Of a stretch of 64,000 bases of DNA, positions 19,733 through 28,646 are shown in pieces; position 1 is the first letter of the stretch; every line of letters starts with the position of its first letter. The DNA is from Pseudomonas hydrolytica. Lineage in GTDB: Bacteria; Pseudomonadota; Gammaproteobacteria; Pseudomonadales; Pseudomonadaceae. The position numbers and the translations under genes were made by a program. Location of the stretch: assembly GCF_021495345.1 (NCBI RefSeq), contig NZ_CP099397.1, positions 3,224,001-3,288,000 of the forward strand. Direction: 5' to 3'. Under the pieces are notes generated by a model. It was not told the origin of the DNA. It ran no database searches and worked only from the letters and a program-made list of their open reading frames with translations.

Positions 19733-20952
19733 TTCACCTCCAGGCACGGGATGGCGGTGACGAAGCGGCCGCCCCACTGGCGAATGCGCTCGTTCTGCGC
19801 CATCACCTCGTCGGCAATGTTCCATGGCAGGATCAGCAGCAGATCCGGGCGCACCTCATCCAGTTGTGACGGCGAGAGGATGGGCACGTGACTGCCCGGT
19901 AGATACTTGCCCTGCTTGGAGGGTGCCGCATCGAACACCCAGGGCAGCAGGTCAGGCTTGATACCGGCGTAGTTGAGGATGGTATTGCCCTTGGCGGCAG
20001 CACCATAGGCAGCCATCCGACGCCCGGCCCGTTTCTGCTCGAGCAGGAAGGCCAGCAGATCGTTCTTCAATCGGTCGGCGCGCGCCTGGAAACCTCGATA
20101 GGTGGCAGGATCGCGCAATCCGGCCTGCGCCTCGGTACTCAGCAGCGCATCGACTGAAGCCGAGCGTGGCCGTGAGTCGTCCTGATGCGAAGCGTGAACG
20201 CGCAGGCTGCCGCCATGTGTAGGCAACTGCTCGACGTCATGGATACGCAGCCCGGCAGCCTCCAGGACGCGCTCCACGCTATACAGAGACAGGTAGGAAA
20301 AATGCTCGTGGTAGACGGTGTCGAACTGCACCTGTTCGATCAGGCGCAACAGGTGCGGGAATTCCAGGGTGAGGGTGCCACCGGGCTTGAGCACCGCTTT
20401 CAACCCTCGGGAAAAATCGTTGATATCCGGCACGTGGGCAAAGACGTTATTGCCCAACAGCAGATCGGCCTGCCTGCCCTCCTCGGCCAGCCGCTTGCCG
20501 AGCGCCTCGCCAAAGAACTCGCGCAATACGGGAATCCCCAAACGCTCCGCGGCATCGGCGGTACTGGCGGTTGGCTCGACGCCCAGGCATGGCACGCCTG
20601 ACTCGACGAAATTACGCAGCAGGTAGCCGTCGTTCGAGGCCACCTCGATCACCAGACTGCCAGCTCCCAGGTGCAGCGTCTCGCGCATGCGCTCGGCGTA
20701 GGCACGAGCGTGAGCCAGCCAACTGCTGGAGGTAGAGGAAAAATAGGCGTAGTCGGCATCGAACAATTCGCCGGAGTCGGCGTAGTCCTCGGTCTGCACC
20801 AGCCAGCACTGCTCGCAAACCCAGAGTCGCAGCGGGTAATAGCGCTCGGGCCGACTCAGGTCCGCTTGCGTCAAATAGGCATTGGACGGCGGCGCGTGAC
20901 CGAGATCGAGGAAAGATTGCCGCAACGGAGCAGCGCAGTGACGACAGTTCAT
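19729..20952 (-). CDS. NovU/TylC3-type sugar C-methyltransferase
   Basis: The 407-residue protein has the three-part architecture of nucleotide-sugar C-methyltransferases. An N-terminal zinc-type domain holds CRHC and CEQC pairs. A central SAM-binding domain has VIEVASNDGYLL and YHEHFSYLS, where the conserved His/Glu act in base chemistry. The C-terminal domain has AAYGAAAKGNTILNY. Enzymes of this type methylate C3 or C5 of 4-keto-6-deoxy sugars, the step before amination or reduction. It directly follows the RmlC-like epimerase gene with a 4-base overlap. A branched sugar is therefore expected from this island. Confidence 0.88.
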   Translation of the reverse strand: MNCRHCAAPLRQSFLDLGHAPPSNAYLTQADLSRPERYYPLRLWVCEQCWLVQTEDYADSGELFDADYAYFSSTSSSWLAHARAYAERMRETLHLGAGSLVIEVASNDGYLLRNFVESGVPCLGVEPTASTADAAERLGIPVLREFFGEALGKRLAEEGRQADLLLGNNVFAHVPDINDFSRGLKAVLKPGGTLTLEFPHLLRLIEQVQFDTVYHEHFSYLSLYSVERVLEAAGLRIHDVEQLPTHGGSLRVHASHQDDSRPRSASVDALLSTEAQAGLRDPATYRGFQARADRLKNDLLAFLLEQKRAGRRMAAYGAAAKGNTILNYAGIKPDLLPWVFDAAPSKQGKYLPGSHVPILSPSQLDEVRPDLLLILPWNIADEVMAQNERIRQWGGRFVTAIPCLEVK

Positions 20953-21506
20953 GGTGCCAGTCCAATGAAGTCCGAGGTGAGCGAGGGATGTTTTCGGTCG
21001 CGCGCCGAGAGGTCACGCACTGGCAACGGCCACTCGATGGCCAGCGCAGGGTCGTCATGACAGACCCCGCCTTCTGCATCGGGACAATAGAACTCGGTGT
21101 GCAGGTAGAGCATCTCGCTGTCCTCCTCCAGCACCTGGAAGCCATGGGCGCAGCCCTCGGGGATCACCAGCAAGCGCCGATTCTCCGCACTCAGAGTCTC
21201 GGCATGCCAGCACAGGAAACTCGACGAGCCGCGGCGCAAATCCACCACCACGTCCCAGATTCGACCGCGAATGCAGCGCACCAGCTTCATCTCCGCTCGG
21301 GGAAAGTGCTGGAAGTGCAGGCCACGCACTGCACCTACCTGGCGGGTCAGCGACTGATTGATCTGGACGATACGACGCTCACCCAGCAAGGGTGCCAGCT
21401 CATCGGCGCAGAACAGGCGAGTGAACGCACCCCGTACATCGCGATGAGCATCGCAGTCGACGCGCATCAGGCCGTCGATAGAGGTTGCGCTCACCGTCAG
21501 GCCCAT
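20949..21506 (-). CDS. RmlC/RfbC-like nucleotide-sugar 3,5-epimerase (cupin)
   Basis: This 185-residue cupin resembles dTDP-4-dehydrorhamnose 3,5-epimerase: DVRGAFTRLFC, INQSLTRQVGAVRGLHFQ with the catalytic-type His, IRGRIWDVVVDLR and IPEGCAHGFQVLEEDSEMLYLHTEFY. Here it sits behind CDP-glucose 4,6-dehydratase rather than rmlA/rmlB, so it should act on a CDP-4-keto-6-deoxy sugar and epimerise C3, C5 or both, probably before C-methylation. It overlaps rfbG by 10 bases and the C-methyltransferase by 4. Confidence 0.87.
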   Translation of the reverse strand: MGLTVSATSIDGLMRVDCDAHRDVRGAFTRLFCADELAPLLGERRIVQINQSLTRQVGAVRGLHFQHFPRAEMKLVRCIRGRIWDVVVDLRRGSSSFLCWHAETLSAENRRLLVIPEGCAHGFQVLEEDSEMLYLHTEFYCPDAEGGVCHDDPALAIEWPLPVRDLSARDRKHPSLTSDFIGLAP

Positions 21507-22573
21507 ACGCAGCCGACCTGTCGCGCAGCATTGATGAAATGCAGCAACTGCTCACGGGTGCAGACTTCGCCTCGCTCATGACTAAGGCGATACCATTCGG
21601 CGGTCATCTGTAGCGCGGTGTGCAGCGACCAGACCGGAGCCCAGTGCAGGCCGGAACGGGCCTTGGCACTGTCCAGGTAGAGTAAACGCGCCTCGTGCAG
21701 ACCGTCGTCGCTGGCGGCCTGCCAGCTCAGTGCAGGCCAATGCTCACGCAGGGCCTGAAGAATTTCCGCTACGCTGCGATTGGCCTCGGGCGCCGGCCCG
21801 AAGTTCCAGGCATCGGCACAGCTACGATCCCCCTCAAGCAGTCGCTGGCCCAACAGCAGATAGCCGGACAAACATTCCAGCACGTGCTGCCAGGGACGCG
21901 TGGAGGACGGCGAACGGATCTGCAGCGTCTGCCCGGTCTGTACTGCGCGGACCAGGTCGGGAATCAGACGATCCTCCGCCCAGTCTCCGCCTCCGATAAC
22001 ATTGCCTGCGCGGGCGGTCGCCAGCAGCGGGCCGGACTGCTGCCAGAAGGATTTACGGTAACTGTCGCACACCAGTTCGGTAGCCGCCTTGGAGGCACTG
22101 TAGGGATCGTGGCCGGCCAGCTCATCACACTCGCGATAGCCCCAAGGCCATTCGCGGTTGGCGTACACTTTGTCGGTTGTAACCACCACCACCGCGGCAA
22201 CGCCTGGCGTAACGCGGCAGGCTTCGAGCAGGTTGGCGGTGCCCAGGACATTGCTCGACCAGGCATCCAATGGCTGTCGGTAGGAGGGACGCACCAGGGA
22301 CTGGGCGGCCAGATGGAAGACGATCTCCGGCTGCTGCTCGGCTAGCAGGCGCTGCAGGGCGGAGGCGTCGCGAATATCGCCACGCAGATCGGTAACGGGC
22401 AGACGCAGCGCCGCCCAATGTTCAGCATTGCCGTCCTGTTCGCAGGGCAGCGAAAAACCCACCACCTCGGCGCCCAACTCGACCAGCCAGGCGGCGAGCC
22501 AGCTGCCCTTGAAGCCGGTGTGTCCGGTAAGCAGCACCCTGCGCCCCTGGTAACTCCGAGCGAATGCCGTCAT
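21497..22573 (-). CDS. rfbG: CDP-glucose 4,6-dehydratase
   Basis: This enzyme converts CDP-D-glucose to CDP-4-keto-6-deoxy-D-glucose. The 358-residue extended SDR shows the family-typical N-terminus [41 protein letters not shown] and the catalytic YSASKAATE. The GHTGFKGSW motif separates it from RmlB. It overlaps rfbF by 4 bases, and together they supply the activated precursor for the island. Confidence 0.95.
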   Translation of the reverse strand: MTAFARSYQGRRVLLTGHTGFKGSWLAAWLVELGAEVVGFSLPCEQDGNAEHWAALRLPVTDLRGDIRDASALQRLLAEQQPEIVFHLAAQSLVRPSYRQPLDAWSSNVLGTANLLEACRVTPGVAAVVVVTTDKVYANREWPWGYRECDELAGHDPYSASKAATELVCDSYRKSFWQQSGPLLATARAGNVIGGGDWAEDRLIPDLVRAVQTGQTLQIRSPSSTRPWQHVLECLSGYLLLGQRLLEGDRSCADAWNFGPAPEANRSVAEILQALREHWPALSWQAASDDGLHEARLLYLDSAKARSGLHWAPVWSLHTALQMTAEWYRLSHERGEVCTREQLLHFINAARQVGCVWA

Positions 22574-23340
22574 TGCCAGATTTTCCAGGGTGCCTTGCCA
22601 CTGACCCAGAGGTCGTTGAGCTGATTCTTGTCACGCAGGGTATCCATCGCCTGCCAGAAGCCTCGGTGACGAAAGGCCATGAGGTTTTCCTCCTCCGCCA
22701 ACCGCATCAGCGGCTCGCCCTCCCAACTGCTCTGATCACCGTCGATGTAGTCGATGACCGAAGGATTCAGCACGAAGAACCCACCGTTGATCCAGGAGCC
22801 GTCACCTGCGGGCTTTTCCTGGAAGGCACCGACCCGGTCACCGTCCATATCCAGCGCACCGTAACGACCCGGCGGCTGAATGGCCGTGACCGTCGCCGGC
22901 TTGCCATGCTGCTTGTGAAAGTCGATCAGAGAGCGGATATCGATATCGGCCACACCATCGCCATAGGTGAAGCAGAACGGCTCATCCCCCAGATGCTCGC
23001 GTACCCTGCGCAGCCGTCCGCCGGTCAGGGTGTCTTCGCCGGTATTGACCAGCGTAACCCGCCAGGGCTCCACGTAGCGCTGATGAACTTCCATGGAGTT
23101 CTTCGACATGTCGAAGGTCACGTCGGACATGTGCAGGAAGTAGTTGGCGAAGTATTCCTTGATCACATAGCCCTTGTAGCCCAGGCAGATGACGAAGTCC
23201 TGAATGCCATGGTGGGAGTAGATCTTCATGATGTGCCAGAGAATCGGCTTGCCACCGATTTCGATCATGGGCTTGGGCCTGAGATGGGATTCCTCACTGA
23301 TCCGTGTGCCCAGTCCACCGGCAAGAATGACCGCCTTCAT
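22570..23340 (-). CDS. rfbF: Glucose-1-phosphate cytidylyltransferase
   Basis: RfbF (DdhA) makes CDP-glucose from CTP and glucose-1-phosphate. The 256-residue protein begins [18 protein letters not shown] and contains [21 protein letters not shown], split here for clarity, plus [14 protein letters not shown] start at the ATG at 23340; the frame extends 13 codons upstream without similarity. It is the first gene of the coupled glycan operon. A 122-bp gap separates it from ugd. Confidence 0.95.
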   Translation of the reverse strand: MKAVILAGGLGTRISEESHLRPKPMIEIGGKPILWHIMKIYSHHGIQDFVICLGYKGYVIKEYFANYFLHMSDVTFDMSKNSMEVHQRYVEPWRVTLVNTGEDTLTGGRLRRVREHLGDEPFCFTYGDGVADIDIRSLIDFHKQHGKPATVTAIQPPGRYGALDMDGDRVGAFQEKPAGDGSWINGGFFVLNPSVIDYIDGDQSSWEGEPLMRLAEEENLMAFRHRGFWQAMDTLRDKNQLNDLWVSGKAPWKIWQ

Positions 23341-23391
23341 CGCTACTCCCCTGCCCCCGGATATTCGACCAATCGTCAATTAGTCGGCATT

Positions 23392-23421
23392 TTGTTGCCC
23401 GATATACAGGTATAGCAACAA
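23392..23421. promoter_or_regulatory. Nested inverted repeats upstream of rfbF
   Basis: TTGTTGC/GCAACAA arms (23392-23398 and 23415-23421) enclose a second, shorter palindrome TATAC-AG-GTATA (23403-23414). The element lies 52-81 bases upstream of the rfbF start. It could be an operator or an mRNA structure; no known regulator site is recognised. Confidence 0.35.
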
Positions 23422-23423
23422 GC

Positions 23424-23444
23424 GGGCCACTCGTTGAATGGCCC
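23424..23444 (-). terminator. Hairpin after ugd
   Basis: A 6-bp stem GGGCCA/TGGCCC with a 9-base loop lies about 20 bases beyond the ugd stop. The sequence after it (GCTTGTTGC) has few T residues, so termination is likely partial. Confidence 0.4.
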
Positions 23445-23462
23445 TGGGCGGGAATGCCTCGT

Positions 23463-24794
23463 TCAGACCGGCTGGCGGCCGATGGAGAAGTAGCGCAAGT
23501 CGTGACGCTTCATGACCTGGGGGTCGTAGAGATTGCGGCCGTCGAACACCACCGCATCGCCGAGGGTACGACGAAGCAGTGGAAAGTCCGGCGCCTTGAA
23601 ACTCTGCCAGTCGGTGACCACCGCAAGCGCATCGGCACCCACGAGCGCCTCCTCCTTGCTATTGGCAAGTATCAGATCCGGTCGCTCGCCATACAGACGA
23701 CGGCATTCGGGCATTGCTTCCGGATCGAACGCCTGTACCGTCGCCCCCAGGCTCCAGAGATGCTCCATCAATGTCCGGCTGGGGGCGTCACGCATGTCTC
23801 CGGTGTTGGCCTTGAAGGCCAGCCCCCAAAGCGCGATGACCCGGCCACGCAAATGACCTGCGTAGAACGCCTGGATGCTGTGGCCGAGTTTTTTCTTCTG
23901 CGCTTCATTGACGGACTCGACCGCGGCCAGGATGGCCGGCTCGTAGTCTTCGCTCTGCGCCGAAGCCTTCAGGGCGCGTACGTCCTTGGGAAAACAGGCG
24001 CCACCATAACCGCACCCGGGGTAGATGAAGTCGTAACCTATGCGCGGATCGGCACCAATGCCTCGGCGAACAGCTTCGATATCGGCGCCGAACAGCTCGG
24101 ACAGATTGGCCATTTCGTTCATGAACGAAATCTTGGTGGCAAGAAAGCAGTTGGCGGCGTACTTGGTCAGTTCGGCGCTGCGCCGATCCATGACCATGAT
24201 CTTCTCGCGATTACGGTTGAAGGGGGCATACAGCTCCTGCAGGACCTCGATGCTGGCCGGATTGCTGGAACCGATGATGATTCTGTCCGGGCGCTGGCAG
24301 TCGCTGACGGCAGCCCCCTGCTTGAGGAATTCCGGGTTCGAGACGACGTCGACCTGGATATCCGAGCGCCCCCGCGCGTCCAGGGTGTCGCGCATCACCT
24401 GTTCGATGGCATCCGCTGTGCCCACCGGGGCCGTGGACTTGTTGATGATCAGCTGATCCTTTTGCGCAACCTGGGCAATGCCTCTGGCCACTTCATGAAC
24501 AAAGGTCAGATCCGCATAGCCATTCGCGTCAGACGGAGTCCCCACGGCAATGAAGTGAATATCCGCGTGCTTCACCGCCTCTTCCAGACTACCCGAGAAG
24601 CGCAACCGTCCCTCCTCGTGATTGGCAGCCACCAGCCCTTGGAGGCCCGGTTCGAAGATGGGAATGCCGCCACTTTCCAGGACCGCTCTCTTGCCTTCAT
24701 CGGTTTCGATACACAGAACGTTGTGACCGACATTGGCGAGGACGGCTGCTTGCACGAGCCCTACGTAACCGGCACCGAATACACAGATATTCAT
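23463..24794 (-). CDS. ugd: UDP-glucose 6-dehydrogenase
   Basis: This enzyme oxidises UDP-glucose to UDP-glucuronate with two NAD+. The 443-residue protein has the N-terminal NAD motif VFGAGYVGLVQAA, the central NKSTAPVGT and ELTKYAANCFLATKISFMNE regions, and the catalytic cysteine in GYGGACFPKD. It is one of the UDP-glucose/GDP-mannose dehydrogenase family, and length and motifs fit Ugd best. It starts 40 bases after flgL stops, behind an AGGA site, and is followed by a weak hairpin and the glycan operon. It may supply glucuronate to the flagellin or another glycan, or for lipid A or other envelope modification. Confidence 0.92.
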   Translation of the reverse strand: MNICVFGAGYVGLVQAAVLANVGHNVLCIETDEGKRAVLESGGIPIFEPGLQGLVAANHEEGRLRFSGSLEEAVKHADIHFIAVGTPSDANGYADLTFVHEVARGIAQVAQKDQLIINKSTAPVGTADAIEQVMRDTLDARGRSDIQVDVVSNPEFLKQGAAVSDCQRPDRIIIGSSNPASIEVLQELYAPFNRNREKIMVMDRRSAELTKYAANCFLATKISFMNEMANLSELFGADIEAVRRGIGADPRIGYDFIYPGCGYGGACFPKDVRALKASAQSEDYEPAILAAVESVNEAQKKKLGHSIQAFYAGHLRGRVIALWGLAFKANTGDMRDAPSRTLMEHLWSLGATVQAFDPEAMPECRRLYGERPDLILANSKEEALVGADALAVVTDWQSFKAPDFPLLRRTLGDAVVFDGRNLYDPQVMKRHDLRYFSIGRQPV

Positions 24795-24834
24795 ACAACA
24801 TCCTAAATGGAGTCAGGCAGAGGGTAACGCCGGC

Positions 24835-26523
24835 TCAGCGCAACTGATTGAACAGATTCAGCCCGGCGATCTTCACGTAGCTCTGCTGCGCCGCCTCCAG
24901 AATGATGGTCTGGAAAGACAGGCGCGACAACGCCTCGGCGTAATCCAGCTCGCGCAGCTCGGCCTGTACCGACTTGTTCACCAGGGTCACGTCCTCGTTG
25001 TCGATCCCGGTGGTCTCGATCAGGTTGAGGCGCGCGCCGATCTCGGTCTGCACTTCCAGCACGCTGCCCATGCCGTTGTCGAGGTTCTTCAGGGCGATGG
25101 CCACCTCGTTGCGCACAGCCAGATTCCCGGCCGGCGAGGTGGGCGACGACTCCAGCGCCTGACGCAGTCGGGAAATGGTGTTGAGGATGCTGCGCTGTTC
25201 CTGGAACTGGGGCTGCACGCCGAACTGGTCGCCACCGCCGGCGCTGGCCGGGCCGGACAGCGTGAACTCGGCGCCATACACGGTGAAACTGGCCGGATAA
25301 GGACCAGTGACGGTACCGGTGGTCAGCACCGGACTGTTCGGCCCAACGGGCTGGGCGAAGACCTCGTAGTTACTGTCGTCGGTGAAGCGCAACACCACGC
25401 CGGAGGTGGGGAACTGGCTGTCGAACACGTTCTGGTTGACGATGTTGCCGCCCGCCACGACTGCCGCCGAGCCGTTGGTGGAAGCACGGGTGACGGCGAA
25501 CTCGGTTGGCGCGGACTGCAGGGTGAAGCTGTGGGTACCGATACCCGGTGAACCGGCGGTGGCAGGCGGCTGGATGTCGGCCAGCAGGCTGTCCAGATTC
25601 AGCTCGTTGTCGCCCTGCTTGAGCACCACATCGAGCTGAAAACGCATACCGCGGAAATTGATGACGTTGCCGCCGTTGACCAGCGGATCGATCTTGCCGC
25701 CCCCCGGAATCTCCGAGGTCACGTCGGCGCCGCTGGCGTCGTAGATGCGGAACTCGGTGCCGCTGACGAACGCCAGCGAATAGGGCTCACCACCGCGAAA
25801 GTCGGCATTGAAGGCGCGATTGTCTTCCACCAGCCCGGGCGAAATGAACACCCGTTGCTCATTGGCCGGCACGGCGGGAATGGTGGTCGCCGGTAGCGGT
25901 GGCGACGGCAGCGCCGGATTGTTGACACCGTTGGCGTTGGCCACGCGGTTGGCGTTGGTCACGCTCTCGAACAGACGCTTGCCGTTGTCGTTGATCGCCA
26001 CGTTGGTGGAGCTGGCCACCTGCAGGGTGCGCTGCCCTTCGTCGCCGAAGTAGGAATAGGTGCCGTCCGGGTTGCGCACGAAGGGTTCGGTCTTGCCCAG
26101 ATTTCCCGCAAACAGGTACTCGCCCCGGGCGTTACGGCTGTTCATCAGGTTGAGCAGCTCGGCCTCACGCTCGGAAAGCTCCTTGGCGATGGAGTTGCGG
26201 TCTTCGGCCGACAGCGAACCGCCGCCCGCGCGCACCGCCAGCTCGCGCACGCGCTGCATGACGGTAACCACCGAATTGAGGGTGGTCTCTTCCTGGGTGA
26301 GGCTGTTCTTGGCCGCCGTGAGGTTGTCGCTGTACTGCTTGAGCACGGCCTGCTGCTGCTCGAGCTGCAGCAGACGCACCGAGGCCACCGGATCGTCCGC
26401 CGGGGTGAGGATGCGGTTGCCGCTGCTGATCTGCTCCTGGGTGCGAATCAGGTTGGAGTAGTTGCGCCCAAGGCCGGAAACGCCGTTGTTGAAAGCCTGG
26501 ATGGAGGAGATGCGCATGACCAT
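24835..26523 (-). CDS. flgL: FlgL, hook-filament junction protein (HAP3)
   Basis: FlgL joins the flagellin filament to FlgK. The protein is 562 residues from the ATG at 26523, which has an AGAGG site 8 bases upstream; an ATG two codons later (MRISSIQAFNNG) matches the start seen in homologues. N-terminal (1-160) and C-terminal (about 430-562) flagellin-like regions are conserved: ILTPADDPVASVRLLQLEQQ and LDYAEALSRLSFQ. The middle is variable. It is longer than the roughly 440 residues I recall for P. aeruginosa FlgL, so the exposed domain is expanded. It is the last flagellar gene of the flgF-L block. Confidence 0.95.
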   Translation of the reverse strand: MVMRISSIQAFNNGVSGLGRNYSNLIRTQEQISSGNRILTPADDPVASVRLLQLEQQQAVLKQYSDNLTAAKNSLTQEETTLNSVVTVMQRVRELAVRAGGGSLSAEDRNSIAKELSEREAELLNLMNSRNARGEYLFAGNLGKTEPFVRNPDGTYSYFGDEGQRTLQVASSTNVAINDNGKRLFESVTNANRVANANGVNNPALPSPPLPATTIPAVPANEQRVFISPGLVEDNRAFNADFRGGEPYSLAFVSGTEFRIYDASGADVTSEIPGGGKIDPLVNGGNVINFRGMRFQLDVVLKQGDNELNLDSLLADIQPPATAGSPGIGTHSFTLQSAPTEFAVTRASTNGSAAVVAGGNIVNQNVFDSQFPTSGVVLRFTDDSNYEVFAQPVGPNSPVLTTGTVTGPYPASFTVYGAEFTLSGPASAGGGDQFGVQPQFQEQRSILNTISRLRQALESSPTSPAGNLAVRNEVAIALKNLDNGMGSVLEVQTEIGARLNLIETTGIDNEDVTLVNKSVQAELRELDYAEALSRLSFQTIILEAAQQSYVKIAGLNLFNQLR

Positions 26524-26563
26524 GGGGCTTGCCTCTTGCAACGCCTGTCGGTTGAACAGGCTT

Positions 26564-26587
26564 CACCCTCCCGCATGCGGGAGGGTG
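26564..26587. other. Perfect 24-bp palindrome between flgK and flgL
   Basis: CACCCTCCCGCA/TGCGGGAGGGTG forms a perfect inverted repeat in the 68-bp flgK-flgL gap. On the minus strand no T-run follows it, so it is more likely an mRNA-stabilising or processing hairpin than a full terminator. Confidence 0.6.
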
Positions 26588-26591
26588 GCTA

Positions 26592-28637
26592 TCAGAATGT
26601 ATTGATCAGGGTATCGAACAGATTACGCGCAACTTGAATGATCTGCGCCGATGCCTGGTAGTACTGCTCGAACTGGATCAGCTTGGCGGCCTCTTCGTCC
26701 AGGTTAACACCGGAAATCGAGTCGCGGTTGTCGGTCGCCTGCTTGAGGATCGCGCTGGTGGCCTGGCCATCGACGCGCGCCTGGCTGGTCAGCGTACCGA
26801 CCCGTTCGACCAGGTCGCCATAGGCGTCGGAGAAGCTGGAGCCCGTGGTGGTCGGTGCCCCTGGGTTGACGCCGATTACCGATTTGTTCTGCAGGTTGAC
26901 CAGATTCAGCGCGTTACGGTTGTCCGATACGCCGTTGGTGTTGAACGACACCGAGAAGTTGTCGCCCGCCTGGGGTCGCCCGCTGATGGTCACCTGGTAA
27001 TCGAACGCCGCCGGAATCGCTGGTGGGTTGGCCGGCACGGTGATGGTCAGGGCATTGTCCTGGCCGGGCACGATGCTGCCGGTGTCGATCACGTTGCCGT
27101 TGATGTCGACCACATCGTAGCTCTGCGTGGCGCCACCGCCGGCGCCCATCACGATGCGCAGCGGCGGCGCGTTGCGCAGGCTGGTTTCCAGGTCCGCCTG
27201 GGCCGCCGGATCGTAGATGTTGATCTCGGTCAGCAGCCGGGGCTGGGTGATCCTGCCGGTGCCGATGTTGGCCGGGCTGGTCTCGGCCTTGAGCGGCGCG
27301 GCGAAGGCCAGTTCCTCGGGGTTTTTCATGTCCGCACGGATATCGCGACCGGCGTTGCGGGTCGGCATCACCAGGAAACGGTCGCCGGCCGCGAAGGTAC
27401 CGCTGGCCACACCGAGCGAGAAGCCGTCTACCTCGGGTGCGGGTACCGTGGTGATGTCGAAGGTCGCCGGAGTCGGCGGGAACAGCGTACCGTCGGACAC
27501 CCGGCGCACCACGTATTCGGTGGCGCTGGTGAACTGCACCTCGTAGTCGCTGGTGGTCAGGCGCGAGGTATCGGTCAGGGTGACGGCCAGGTTGGCCGTG
27601 GTGTCGCTGTTGCCAACCCGGGCCAGGCTGCGCTGGCTGAGCAGGAGCGGGTCGTTTATGGAGCGGAACAGCTCGTTGCCGAACTGACCATTGAGGTCCA
27701 GGCCCTGCCCCAGTTGGCGGTTCATCTGATCGGCGATGGACAGCGCCAGACGCCCCACCGCATTCATCGACTGGTCCAGCACGTCCTGGCGATAACGCAG
27801 CAGACCGCCCATCTCGCCGCCGGTGATCAGCGAAGTGATGCCCTGGCGCGAGCTGCCACTGACGAACTGGATCTCGCTGCGCAGCGGGTCGGACTGCCCG
27901 GGGGTAACCTCCAGACGAGCAGCCTTGCTGCCCACTACCAGCGGCTGACCGGAGCCGATGAACAGGTTGTAGGAGTTGTCGTCCTGCGGCACCACGGTCA
28001 CGCCGATGAACTCGGACAGCTTGCGCACCGCCTCTTCGCGGGCGTCGAGCAGATCGTTCGGCGCCTGGCCATTGGAGGCGGCCACGGCAATCGCATCATT
28101 GAAACCGGCGATCGAGGTGGCCAGCTGATTGATCTGATCGGTCACCGCCGAGAGCTGCTTGTTGAGGAAGGCGTTCTGCTCGTAGAGGCGGTCGTAGATG
28201 GTGTTGAATCGCTTGGACAACCCCTCGGCCTCGGACAGCGCCAGCTGGCGTGCCGGAATGTTGGCCGGGTCCTCCGCGGCGGTCTGCAGGGCGGCGAACA
28301 GCCGCTGCAATCCGGGCGTGACGCCGGTGGTGCTGCCGGCCAGGAGGGAATCGAGCTGGTTGATCTGGCTCAGGTAGGCCTGGGTATCGCTGTTGAGCGC
28401 GGTGCTGCTGCGTACCTGAGTATTGAGGAACTCGTTGTAGATGCGGCGCACGTCCACCAGCGTGGTGCCGGAGCCGATATAACCGGCCCCGCTGAACTGC
28501 GGCGTACGGGTCGTCTGCACGGCTTCCTGGCGGGAGAACCCGGGCGTGTTGACGTTGACGATGTTGTGGCCGGTAACGGCCAGCGACGTCTTGCTCGCCG
28601 ACAGGCCGGACAGGCCAATGTTGAGTAGGTCAGCCAT
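26592..28637 (-). CDS. flgK: FlgK, hook-filament junction protein (HAP1)
   Basis: FlgK is the first junction protein on top of the hook. The 681-residue protein begins MADLLNIGLSGLSASKTSLAVTGHN, split by the conserved rod/hook motif NIVNVNTPGFSRQ, and ends with the amphipathic helix ASAQIIQVARNLFDTLINTF. A long Ala/Thr-rich variable region lies between about 350 and 600. It starts 9 bases after flgJ stops and so is in the same operon. Confidence 0.96.
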   Translation of the reverse strand: MADLLNIGLSGLSASKTSLAVTGHNIVNVNTPGFSRQEAVQTTRTPQFSGAGYIGSGTTLVDVRRIYNEFLNTQVRSSTALNSDTQAYLSQINQLDSLLAGSTTGVTPGLQRLFAALQTAAEDPANIPARQLALSEAEGLSKRFNTIYDRLYEQNAFLNKQLSAVTDQINQLATSIAGFNDAIAVAASNGQAPNDLLDAREEAVRKLSEFIGVTVVPQDDNSYNLFIGSGQPLVVGSKAARLEVTPGQSDPLRSEIQFVSGSSRQGITSLITGGEMGGLLRYRQDVLDQSMNAVGRLALSIADQMNRQLGQGLDLNGQFGNELFRSINDPLLLSQRSLARVGNSDTTANLAVTLTDTSRLTTSDYEVQFTSATEYVVRRVSDGTLFPPTPATFDITTVPAPEVDGFSLGVASGTFAAGDRFLVMPTRNAGRDIRADMKNPEELAFAAPLKAETSPANIGTGRITQPRLLTEINIYDPAAQADLETSLRNAPPLRIVMGAGGGATQSYDVVDINGNVIDTGSIVPGQDNALTITVPANPPAIPAAFDYQVTISGRPQAGDNFSVSFNTNGVSDNRNALNLVNLQNKSVIGVNPGAPTTTGSSFSDAYGDLVERVGTLTSQARVDGQATSAILKQATDNRDSISGVNLDEEAAKLIQFEQYYQASAQIIQVARNLFDTLINTF

Positions 28638-28646
28638 GATTCAACC

